The notes under the pieces were generated by a model. That model did no database searches and was not told the origin of the DNA. It saw nothing but the letters and a program-made list of their open reading frames with translations. Made by a program: the position numbers and the translations under genes. Positions 45,207 through 58,471 of a stretch of 64,000 bases of DNA are shown here, piece by piece (position 1 is the first letter of the stretch; every line of letters begins with the position of its first letter). Source of the DNA: Allodiplogaster sudhausi (Eukaryota > Nematoda > Chromadorea > Rhabditida > Diplogasteridae); the NCBI GenBank assembly GCA_945643635.1, contig CALZFC010000268.1:1837001-1901000 (forward strand), read 5' to 3'.

Positions 45207-46377
45207 CAAAAATTTTTCCTTCCTAATTTCGTTGCATTCTTTTCTGTAGAGCAAAATTACTAAACAAGGCACAAATTCGAGGAGACTTTAAAGGAGTATG
45301 AAATTCAACTATAATATCCTATTTGAAACTTTTTTCATGGGCATTGTAGTCGCGCCTTTCTAAATTAAACATGTGCTCTCCCACGTTTGAGTCAGGCAAA
45401 ATGGCGCGAATTCAAACGAGGGTTTAAGCGCCTCATTCCTTTCCGCCTGCAGACCGTGATGGTGCGGCCGAAGCCAGCACGCCAGGATTCGGTCGACTCG
45501 ACGACAGAGGACGCCGCCCGCTCTCGGCCACCTGGGGTCCTACGTCAGAAGAGCTTTGGTATTATTATATTTTTTGTAATAATAATAATAATTATTATTA
45601 TTGTTATACTTATTATGATAATATTTATTATTATTATTATTATTATTTATTTATTATAAATGAAATCAAAAAAATCAGGGCTCATCTTCCATTTCTTTCC
45701 GGCCAGATTTCACAAAGATTAGAATGTATGAACGGAAATGCTTGATCTCATTGGTCTGTCCTTCTCTGCCACTCTCCTTCTTTTGTCTCTCTTTCTCTCT
45801 TTCTCTCTCTCTCTCGTTAATTCTCTTTCTTTCTTTCTTTCAATCTTGTCTGCTCGCCTTATTGTTGTTTGTCAGACTTTGAGCGCTACATTGAAAGAAC
45901 TATGTAGTGGGGCATAAGTGGGCGAGAGAGCACGAAAGAGAGTGAGAGCCACAGACAGAGAGAGGGAGGGTGAGATATATATATATATATAGAGAGAGAG
46001 AGACAGTGAGAGAGAGAGTTAGAGCAGGAAAGAGATATAATGACAAGAGCAAGATAATGATAAAGAGAAAAAGGCAGCTAAAAAGATGTGTTGGGACCAT
46101 CAAAACAAGTCGAGGGTGTAGCATTATTAAGCTAGCTACAAACATAGATGCATTAATCTCTCACATGACCAGGATTAACAATTTATACAGAGAATAAGCA
46201 AAATTATTATTATTATTATTTGTCACTAGAATTTTCTGCTCGATCACGATCGTTCACAATTATAAGCTTTTTTTGCTTTCATAAGATAACATATTTACAT
46301 AAACATATGCATGTATCTGTAAATGCATTGCACACTTTATCTCTCTTTCTCTCTCTCTCTCTACCTCTCTCTCTCTC

Positions 46378-46408
<31 letters not shown>

Positions 46409-46737
46409 ACTCTTCATGTCTGGCTCATTAGCCTGCCTTGGAAAAAAGAGGGGCAGAGAGAGAGACAGAGAGACAGAGTGGAAAGTGGAGAAGCAGGGGT
46501 GACAGCAAACTCCATTGACGTTGACAAATCCGCGTAGCAATAGACAAAGTGCGAGTGATAGCTGAAAAGTGCAAGTTGATTATGTCCGAAGGAAGGAACT
46601 GACGATGCCATCTTTATCAGACGGTGGACATCATTCGGCACCCTTTCATTTCTTTCGCAAGATTCATCATGCTCAATGTCGCCCACTCTTGTATAGAACG
46701 ATTACAATGACTGAATGAACGTTAATCAGGTGAAGAA

Positions 46738-46778
<41 letters not shown>

Positions 46779-47950
46779 GGGAAGAGAGAGAAAGAGAGAG
46801 AGGGAGAGCTAAAGAGAATTATGTTGATCTATCAGACACAGCGGAGTGGGTGACAGATTTTCCAGTTTGCGTCAGCAGAGTAAATCCTGCAGTACGGCCA
46901 AAACAACCCGAAAGCTAAGATGTCCCGTCCTTTACACAAGGAGTCGAACCCGGTTCTCTTGCCTAGCACCCCTGGCTGCTTTCCACTCGGCTAATATGCG
47001 CCCCTCGTTACGCAGCCAGCATCGCGTCGTCGACCGCCGCCGTGACGGCGTCGTGCTCCGGCTCGTACACGTCGTCGCGCGGCAGCAGCCGAGACGACTC
47101 ACTCTCGCCGATTCCGCCGGCCGATTCGGTCGGACTCGATGAGCTGCTGTCTGAGACGCCGTGCGGGTCCGCCAATCCTCAGGGCTATCCGTGCAAGGTG
47201 ACTGATTTACACATATATATATTTTGTTTATTTAAATAAAAGTATTAAAATTATATTTAAAAAAAACTTGTCTATTTACCAATAACACTCATATATATGT
47301 ATGTGAAGTTTGGTACAGCGGAAAGAGCCCTTTTAGTTTGTTTGCTTTCAGTTAACTAAGATTACTTCTTTTTCGTCAGAAAAAAAACGAGTATGTCTTT
47401 ATTGTACATATAGCAAATGTTTTTTTATTAATTAAGCCAATATTAATTAAATCAAGTAACAAATCAATAATAGTCACCTTTTGAGCCTCTCGCCTTCCTC
47501 TACGTCTCGCACGTCGAGACAGCGGGCGACGAGCGATTTCTGTGCGAGAACGCCATTGGCTTCTTTATTGTGAGTCCAGTCTCGAAATGAGTAGATAATC
47601 GAATATCGATTTTTATTGACTGCATGTAATATCAATTGACTTGCAAATTATAATTTATTGATTACTCTATTCATTTATTGAATAATTCACTATTCATTGA
47701 TGAATTAATTTATTATTTATTGATTTGCTGAGTGATTGAGTGAATTGTGTGTGTGATTAATTAATTAATAGATTTAATTTTTATCCTCTCCTTTCCTAGA
47801 ATTTGACGGGTGACAAGAGCGTCGTGCGCAAGCAGCAGCAACAACCAGCGACCGCGTGCAACTGTTGCGACAGCGAGCAGCCGGCTCGCTACCATCGAGG
47901 ACGCCAGGAATGCCTGCACATCAATCTAGAGAAGCCGGCAGATGTACAGG

Positions 47951-47996
<46 letters not shown>

Positions 47997-48259
47997 AGAG
48001 AGAGCGTGAGAGTTAGAGAGGGAGAGAGGAGTGAGAGAGGGTGAGAGAGGGCGAGAGAGTGAGAGAGGGGAGAGTGAGAGTGAGACAGAGAGAGGGAGAG
48101 AGTGAGAGAGAGTGAGAGTGAGAGAGAGTGAGAGAGACTGAGAGGAGAGAGAGAGAGGAGAGAGAGATAGGAGAGAGAGAGTAAGAGAGAGGGAAAGAGA
48201 GTGCGAGAGAGTGCGACAGAGAGAGAGACAGTGAGAGAGAAAGTGAGACAGTGAGAGAC

Positions 48260-48311
<52 letters not shown>

Positions 48312-49035
48312 GATCACATGGCTCCTTATGGCTCGAGCCGCTCGATTCAAATTTTTTTGAACTGGAAAAAGAGCGCAAAGGTAAGGAGAGTAAATTGCTT
48401 CTCCTCTTTTGTAGACAAATCTCCGCACATTTCGGCGGATCTTTCAATTCATCAAGTGCGCCCGTGGAAAGGTGCCAAAGGTTGGCGGGAAATTTAAATT
48501 TTGTTAAACAAATTATTTTTATAGTTTTAACAATTTGGCGCTTAAAAACCAAGCTTGTCGACTTATTTTAAAACCACAAATTCTTTCTTTTCTCGTCAAG
48601 AGACCACCACACTATCTCGTACTCATCCTCGTCTTCCCCCCCCCCCCCGATTACCGTAACCCAAGATTGTCGTGTTGAGGGCCTACTTACCGTAATCTTG
48701 AGATCCTCGCCTTCTGCCGAGAAGGCTCATGCGCCGTCGCCGCCGTCTACGTCCTCTTCGTTGTCAAGCATCACAACATGCCGCTCGAGCGAGCCGAACG
48801 CGAGTTCGCGTCCAAATGCGCGGCTGTCGAGATCAGGGTAATGATGATGACCGTTTTGAGATTTGAATTTCCCGCCAACATTTAAAATTCAAAATTCCCG
48901 CCAATATTTAAAATATACTCGACAATACTCACATCCATTCAGCCCGATCTACGACGAGCGCTCGAAGTGTGGGCGTTACATGAGACTTCGGCCGACATGG
49001 AGGAGGGCGACGGCGACGATGGCGACAGCGAGGTA

Positions 49036-49072
<37 letters not shown>

Positions 49073-49479
49073 TGAGAGAGATTGAGAGAGAGTGAGAGAG
49101 AGGGAGAGAGAGAGAGAGTGAGAGAGGACGAAAATGAGAGAGAGAGTGAGAGTGGACGAAAGTGAGAGAGAGAGAGATAGAGAGAGAGTGAGAGAGAGGG
49201 CGAGGGTGAGAGAGAGAGAGATAGTGAGGAAGTTATTGATATGATTAACTAATCGACGAACGAGAGAATATTTCATTATTTGTAAGTGTCGATTCTCTAA
49301 TTCACCTGTACAACTAGATTACATTCGTGCCCTATCGGTCCATACACCTCCTCTCATGCGCTTCCTCTCTCCCTTTCTCTCTCTTGCCTCTGTCTCTCTC
49401 TCTCTCTCTCTTTCTCTCTCGTTCTCTCTCTTCCTCCTCTCTCTCTCCCTCTTCCTCTCTCTCCCTCTCTCTCTCCCTC

Positions 49480-49521
<42 letters not shown>

Positions 49522-49639
49522 CTCTAACACACTCATTCAGCGGTCAGGCCGCCGACCGCGTCGTCTCTCCCTCGGCAGTCTCCTTGGCCGAAGAGCCGCC
49601 TCTACCGACCGAGCCTCTAAGAAGATTGCGTGGGGCTAG
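42046..49639 (+). CDS. Inactive dual-specificity-phosphatase-like protein (STYX-type pseudophosphatase), 12 exons, 481 aa
   Basis: Exons: 42046-42150 (exon may begin at 42043), 42311-42426, 43036-43282, 43555-43620, 45453-45558, 47016-47197, 47486-47569, 47800-47949, 48415-48480, 48703-48837, 48943-49032, 49541-49639. Lengths sum to 482 codons with matching phases. Residues 1-265 are Thr/Ser/Pro- and Ser/Gly-rich and probably disordered. The phosphatase-like domain follows: P-L-A-F-L-Y-V-S-H-V-E-T-A (strand 1), I-G-F-F-I-N-L-T-G, E-C-L-H-I-N-L-E-K-P, F-R-R-I-F-Q-F-I-K, then P-loop F-C-R-E-G-S-C-A, and V-K-H-H-N-M-P-L-E-R-A-E. Active enzymes have H-C-x-x-G-x-S-R and an Asp about 30 residues earlier. 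Here the Cys and Gly remain, but His, Ser and the phosphate-binding Arg are Phe, Cys and Ala, and the general-acid Asp position is Glu/Lys. Likely role: binding rather than dephosphorylating a phosphoprotein such as a MAP kinase (inference). The tail is acidic and then basic. The start ATG is the first in frame; a further 5' exon is possible. Confidence 0.78.
43640..43885 (+). repeat. Minisatellite, 33-36-bp unit, amplified from a dispersed element
   Basis: Seven units of CTCGCGTTTGAATTCGCGCC plus TTTTTGCCTGAGA, right after the exon 4 donor at 43620. The first three units have TTGCTCGAAAAA or TTGCCCGAAAAA spacers and the later ones TTGCCTGAGA. The unit is the reverse complement of the dispersed GGCGCGAATTCAAA element found singly elsewhere in the window. 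Confidence 0.9.
44625..45024. mobile_element. hAT-like MITE, 400 bp, in an intron of the phosphatase-like gene
   Basis: Ends CAGGGGTGGCCGG and CCGGTCACCCCTG, flanked by CATGCGTG (44617-44624) and CATGCGAG (45025-45032), a 7/8 match to an 8-bp target duplication. The interior is GC-rich (GGCCGGGGCC tandem words) on both sides of an AT-rich core. Orientation relative to an autonomous element is unknown. Confidence 0.75.
46922..47002 (-). ncRNA. tRNA-like / SINE-like sequence with A and B boxes
   Basis: Read on the minus strand, it starts GGCGCATATTAGCCGAGTGG and includes GAGAACCGGGTTCGACTCC. TAGCCGAGTGG fits the Pol III A box and GGTTCGACTCC the B box, about 40 bases apart. The acceptor stem does not pair well, so this is more likely a tRNA pseudogene or tRNA-derived SINE head than a working tRNA. 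It lies in the intron just upstream of the exon starting at 47016. Confidence 0.5.
47955..48305 (+). repeat. GA microsatellite in intron 8 of the phosphatase-like gene
   Basis: It starts six bases after the donor at 47949/47950 and fills most of the intron. GTGAGAGAGAG words recur through it. Long minus-strand Ser/Leu ORFs across it are artefacts. Confidence 0.95.
49033..49230 (+). repeat. GA microsatellite in intron 11 of the phosphatase-like gene
   Basis: It begins at the donor itself (GAG/GTAGAGAGAG), so the 5' splice site is embedded in the repeat. An opposite CT tract at about 49370-49520 precedes the acceptor of the last exon. Confidence 0.95.
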
Positions 49640-49910
49640 ATGCGCGTGCGGTGTACTGTAGAAGGGGGATACGGTACAAGGAAGCGGTTACTGTAGGATG
49701 CAGGGATTTGGCAGTAGAAGGGAGGGATTACGGTAGAGGGTGTGGTGTGCAGCAGGACAGGGGATACAGTAGGAGAGGAGAGATTATGGTATGGGGGTAT
49801 GGTAGAAAGGGATTACGGTAGCGAAGTAATAGAGAGGGGTTACGGTAGGAGAGGAGAGATTACAGTATGGGGGTATGGTAGAAGGGCATTACCTGTAGTG
49901 AAGTGGGGAG
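49640..49910 (+). repeat. Degenerate minisatellite with GATTACGGTA words, 3' of the phosphatase-like gene
   Basis: About ten GATTACGGTA, GGTTACGGTA or GATTATGGTA words in a G-rich context, plus a 50-bp unit (GGAGAGGAGAGATTATGGTA followed by TGGGGGTATGGTAGAA) present twice. It directly follows the stop codon and may be in the 3' UTR. Confidence 0.75.
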
Positions 49911-50695
49911 GTCGTATACATAACAAGTTTACACAAGTTTATTCCACAATCAGGGTATACATACTCAAACAAAATAGTATTATTTGACGGATATTCCGCC
50001 AAGTTTCTTCATGCAAATAACGACGAAACACCAATTTATTTTGAAAGAGATAGAGAGGGAGAGCGAGAGGGGGGAAGGCATAAAAAATTATTGTTTTAAT
50101 TAAGTAGGGAAGTTTAAAAAAAGGGGAGAAGTACCATCTCTCCACGATGTTTTCTAACCATAAGAGCAACCTTTTTCTCGCTTTATTCGCCTTAATTTCG
50201 TTTCGCTGGACAGCAGATTTCCATTATATTTTCTTGTTGTTAATTGATCACTGGGACTCCATGACGCTTTATTACTTTAATTCTACTCAGTCTCTTCTTT
50301 AAAAAAAAAGCTCAAGTTTCTATCTCATTGTGCAATTGTATGGTTTTTATGCAATTCAATTATATATTTTTTCATTGAATAAACGCTGAAATGCTTTTGA
50401 AAAAGCTATCCTTTATTCACACTAAGCACATTTAATTGTTAGAATAATACAGGATACAATCACCAAAGGATAATATCACTTAAATCGCGCACAAGGTTAA
50501 AAGCTCTTATCATGTCGGTGGAAGGATCCTTAGCAAAGGGGTTGCGAATAGGAACAACACAGCAAAAAGGGGTTATTGTAACACCTCAATTCATACCAAA
50601 AGGGGTCGGTGTAAGACCTACATAAGGGTCAATATAACACCTATATTCAAGCCACCCACCTCCGTCAATTCATCGTAATAGAACAATTATTCAAA

Positions 50696-50726
<31 letters not shown>

Positions 50727-51317
50727 CAGAGAGAGAGAGAGAAAGATAGAAAAAAAGAACAGAACCCTAACCGGATATACACAGTCAGCCCATCCCATAT
50801 TCCCGCGGAATCATTGATCCAATAATTATAGGATACTTCTTTCGAAAGCCTACGGTCCTCACTAACCTTTTTTTTCTCATTTACATATTATGTGGTATGA
50901 AAATCAAGAGTCTATACACCAGCAGATATATCGAATGATCAGCAGGTCAAGTTTTCACACACAAAAAAAAAGAAAAAAAGAAAAATCCGTTATTCTCTGT
51001 AATTACGTCTTCCTGATGGGGTACTGTAATATTTCTTCAATTTTTCATTTTTAGTCCTACACAAATAATACGTATATCACAGAGGGGCGGCGCATTATGG
51101 ACAAAAGATGGGAAGGAATTGCATCTTTCGTAGGTCAATACGTAGGTCAATAAATAAATACATTAAAAAAGCAGACAACAGAACTTCGTTTTGATACGTA
51201 AACGAGTATGATTTGAAGTTGATAATTGGCAGCCATTAAATGGACTATTAAAAATTGCTTGAGAAAGTCACGTATTTTCAGAGAGGATGAAGAAATATGG
51301 CTGATAGAAATGACGAC
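49911..51317. other. Intergenic between convergent genes
   Basis: AT-rich, no exon recognised. It holds a short GA tract (about 50698-50745) and two AAAGGGGTT/GGGGTC-type repeats near 50520-50640. The plus-strand phosphatase-like gene and the minus-strand TVP23 gene both end toward this interval. Confidence 0.6.
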
Positions 51318-53928
<2,611 letters not shown>

Positions 53929-54807
53929 TTCGAGATTGAGATTCAAAGTTCAAAGAACAAACCTCAAAGATTAAAGATCAAATCACGGATCTTCCTGGAA
54001 AAGGGAAAGCTACTTTCTCTTTTTTTTTCTTGGAAAATCTAACCCAAAAAAAAGTTTAAAAAAAAAGCAAAAGAAAAAAGACATTCAAAGCAAACAAGTA
54101 CATCACAATGGATTCGAACCATTGGTAAAATAATCAACTTCGAAAACATTTTCCGAGTAATAAAAAAATTTTTATTCAGATCGATTGACTTCTAAGAATG
54201 AAGCAAAAAAAAAGAAAAAAAGAAATCTTTAAACACCGTAATCTCCGAGTAAGAATGCTTGCCGCATTAAAGATGCTGTACAGGGAAAAGTACATCACAA
54301 TGGATTCGAACTCTTCAAAACCGAAAGAGTGAACAAGATGATAGAGACACAGTAGTAACTACAGTCGATCTTAATCGTTCCATGAACAGCCCCATTAAAA
54401 TTCAAGTAACCATGGATAGAGAAAGGTAAAACGAATAATGAGCAAAACATATATAATAGTAAAAAAAACCCACAATAAATCGACCTGCTCCTTAATAAGT
54501 GTAAACCGTAATCTCGATGGGAAAATATTCGGGCGGTTAATTGAGGCAATGGCTGGCTTATCGTTAGAGGTAAAATATTGCTAGAACGATAATCAATTGC
54601 AATATATTAATGAAAAACATGCATAAAAAGGTATTAAATTCAAAAAGAAAAAGACCTTAAGCTGAAAAAGTCTAGGCCTTCTACGTTGCTAGACTGCGAA
54701 ATGATTAGCAATAGAAACGAATACACAACACAAAAAGGTATTAGCGGTCCCCTCTCAAATTGTGGGTGTCCATCGCACCCTACATCTGGCGTGTTTATGC
54801 CTTATGC
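53929..54807. other. Intergenic between nrde-2 (upstream) and TVP23
   Basis: Both genes are on the minus strand; about 880 bases separate the nrde-2 stop (54808) from the TVP23 ATG (53928). The words ACATCACAATGGATTCGAAC occur twice (about 54102 and 54292), marking a short direct repeat. No exon is seen. The spacing is too wide for a typical nematode operon, though co-transcription cannot be excluded. Confidence 0.5.
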
Positions 54808-55406
54808 TTAATCGTCCTCACGGTCGCCTTCTGTAGGCTGCAGCTCGTTAATTGTACGTTCTTGGCGATATTTCGCCAGCACCTTTGCTTCCTCCAGAGT
54901 TGCACGGCATGAGAGGCCCTGGAAGTTGTAATAACATAATATTTAACTCTTTTTCGTCACTCTTCCGATTTCTCCATGCATAATATTTAATCTTTTTTTC
55001 CTATTTAACAAACAATCTAAATTCGTGCAACATTCTTAAAAGAATGAGCCATTAATTGTCGGAGGCTTTTTTAAAAGAAGTTTTCTTTAAATGTATAAAA
55101 AAAATTATGATGACTAAATAGATAAAACCGTGCCAACTTTATTAAAGCATATTTTGTTCGCTGTGGGGAAAAATAAGAAAAAGGAGGGGGGGGGGGGGGG
55201 GGGGAGGGAGGAATAAATAAAAAGTGACCTTCTCTACAGCAAGATTCTCCATTTCGTCCATCTTGTCGGGGAATTTCTCGGCGTAGTCAAGATGAATGTC
55301 TCGCGCCCAAACGCACTGCGAACTCGCCGCCGTGTGCACCTTTAAAGTGGCATGCTTCCATCGAATGAAAGCAAAGAACAGCAATAATAATATAAATAAT
55401 AATAAT

Positions 55407-55449
<43 letters not shown>

Positions 55450-57276
55450 TGATAATAATAACAAATAAACAATAGAAAGAATGTAAGTATGCGCATATAA
55501 AAGTGGTTGACTGGGAGAGAGAGATAAAGATAGTTAGAACGAGCGAAAGAGGCAGCGAGGGAGACATAGAAATATGAAGGGCAGAGAAATACAAAATGTC
55601 TGCTTTTAAAAAGTATGCAACGGAAATTGAAACTATGATTTCCCGGCAATAAGCAGGTCTTATTTTTGGGAAAAATTGAATAAAAAGGAGATGTACTTAG
55701 CAATTAAAAAAAATCTAAGTAATACGTCTTCGATCAGCCGGGGTTGCCCATAGAAGATGGCCAGATTCAGAGCGTAGCGCCAGAGAAGAGGATGCTTCCA
55801 TCTAGAGAGAGAGAGCACCGTTTGAGAAAGCATGCTAACAATAAGAGAATAAAGAGAAAAGCTCTCTCCTTCATATTCTTCTTCTTCTTCTTCTCTCTCT
55901 CTCTCCCTCTCTCTCTCTCTCTTTCATTGTCAGCATTATCACGCGCCCTCTGTCTTTCACACTCACTTTATCTCTACCTTCTCTCACCCTATTTTCTAGC
56001 CCCAACATCTCTCTCTCACACACACACACACACTCTCTCTCTCTCTCTCTTTCGCTCCAACTTTGTCTCACCTAATCTCTAACTTCTTTCTCTCTCTCTC
56101 TTTATCTCCAATTTTCTCTGCTCTCTCTCTCTCTGTCACTCATTCCCTCTCCTCCCTTTTTCCTCTCAGGACCCCACCCCATACCTGTCCGCTTCTTCCC
56201 TGATCACTTTGAGTACGCCGAATGCCGAGTTCCTGTCGTACTCCGAGTCGGCGCGGTCGAGTCTGCGATTCGACGCGAGATACGCCGAGTAGATGCGCGC
56301 GGCCGAGTATTTGAGGCTTGCTAAATTTGAACCTTGCTAAATTTGAGGCTTGCCAAATTTAAGGCATTCTAATTTATGGCTTGCTAATTTAAGGCTTGCT
56401 AATTTAAGGCTTGCTAATTTACGGCTTGCTAAATTTCTCCAAATTGTGTAAACTTAATGTATATATACACACATTTTTAGTTGCTCATATATATATATAT
56501 ATATATGAGCAACTAAATGATAAATATACGAGTTATTGCTAAAATAATTAAATATATAAAATGGTAAATAACAGAAAAATTTAAACACGAACGCGTTTTA
56601 TCTGCCAGCTGACGAAGTGTTGTCAGCATTCGAAGAGCCGTCGCTCCACTTGATCTGGAATTTGTGTTGTTGCTGTTTTTGGCCTTTTCTAGGGCCGCGC
56701 CAAATATACGGGCCCAAATAAATGGACTCTCTAATTCACGGCCCCAATTAATGGACTACTCTCTAATTCACGGCCCGCTTACTTGGTCTCAATCCACGAC
56801 TTGAGAACGTAGGGCGACCAGTTGAGTGGATTGTTGTCCTTCTCGATGATGTTCTCCATAAACTGGTTGATGCTCGTGTTATTCGAGGTGTCGCGCTGAA
56901 TTAAATTACATATTTTATTTTGTGCAATAAATATTCATAAGCTAGCAGCCGAATTCTAGCAGCAATGGCGCTTCGAAACGAGAATAATAATAAAAAATAA
57001 AAATAAAATAAACATTTCTTTACGATTTTCTCCAAAACTCATTTATTTCGGTAAAAATACCCAAAACACGGCCCTGAAAAGGTAATAAAAAAAAGAGAAA
57101 ACACACGCCTTGTCCATCTTGAGGATGCGCAAGAGCTGCTCGAGGAGGATCCTCTTAGTCGTCGTCTCCTGCGCGCCCACGGCGACGTACGCATTCACGC
57201 TGCGTTCGCGTGGCCCAGTAATTCGCGCTTCTCCACGCTTCAATTATATTTATATTATGCAAATTTATGTATATAC

Positions 57277-57329
<53 letters not shown>

Positions 57330-57467
57330 TATTGCTTTGTATAGTATTTAAATTCCCCAACCAAGGACGACGTCGCGTATTCGGCGTACATAAGTGCCAC
57401 GGCAATGTTCCCGAGTGCGTTGCCGAGAACTCGTTCGGAGAGCTGGAGAAAAGAGAAAGAGAGAGAA

Positions 57468-57499
<32 letters not shown>

Positions 57500-57906
57500 G
57501 GAGAGAGAGGGAGAGAGAGGGAGAGAGAGAGAGAGAAAGTAATACAAATAGAAAGATGGAGAGAGAAAAATGAGAGAGAGGGGGAGAGAGAGAGAGAAAG
57601 GAAAGACAAGAAGAAATAAGGATTACAGTTATATACCAAATGATGATAAGAACAAATCATTGAATGCATTGCCAGAATTATATAACAACAACAATCGTGT
57701 AAGAAAACCACAGGAACACGCACTTTCAATTTAAAAATCAATTTGGAATAGTATTAAAAAATTGTTTTTTTTTGGTTGATAATAATACTACTTACAAACT
57801 GGACGTATTCATGAGTCGGCTTGGGCCCGGTAGCGAGGATATGGTTCTGAACTGCTACGAGGTGCTCCATTGTCTGAATCTCCTTCGTTGGTGTCATCTG
57901 AAAAAG

Positions 57907-57995
<89 letters not shown>

Positions 57996-58430
57996 TAGTA
58001 AAGAATATAGAGAGAGAGGGAGAGAGAGAGGAGAGAGGGCAGAGAGAGAGAGAAAGAGAGACTCGGGGGTAAAAGTAGGAAAAAATTTCTTTACGAGAAA
58101 TGCTTTCCACAATTAGTAGGAGAAAGAACATTAAAACAATATTGGACGTTCTCATATATGAATTAAGAGAATAGAAATTATACTAAATAAGAAATAAAAT
58201 GTGAAGCTTAAAAGACTAAAGATTATTCGAAGTTTAAAAAGTAAAAAAAAATCAAGTCTAAAACTTCAAACCTCAAGCGAGAAGACCTTTTCATTGCGGA
58301 CCAGAGATCCGATCACTTGACTAATCTCCGTAGTTGTAGTGCACATCTGAATGGAGTGTGTCCGGTGATAAACGTATTGTAAGAAATTTCAAAATGTGAA
58401 AGAGAGAGAGAGAGACAGAGAGATAGAGAG

Positions 58431-58471
<41 letters not shown>

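Noticed and set aside
46926..46990. Functional tRNA gene
   Set aside because: A and B boxes are present, but the acceptor stem does not pair and the body is not a standard cloverleaf; reported only as tRNA-like.
48303..48380. Extra exon of the phosphatase-like gene (about 23 codons ending at a GTAAGG donor)
   Set aside because: Its phase would fit, but the domain aligns continuously from exon 47800-47949 to 48415-48480 without it, and its upstream boundary lies inside the GA microsatellite.
53929..54807. nrde-2 and TVP23 as an operon
   Set aside because: Same strand, but the spacing of about 880 bases exceeds typical nematode operon gaps, and no clear SL2-type context was seen.
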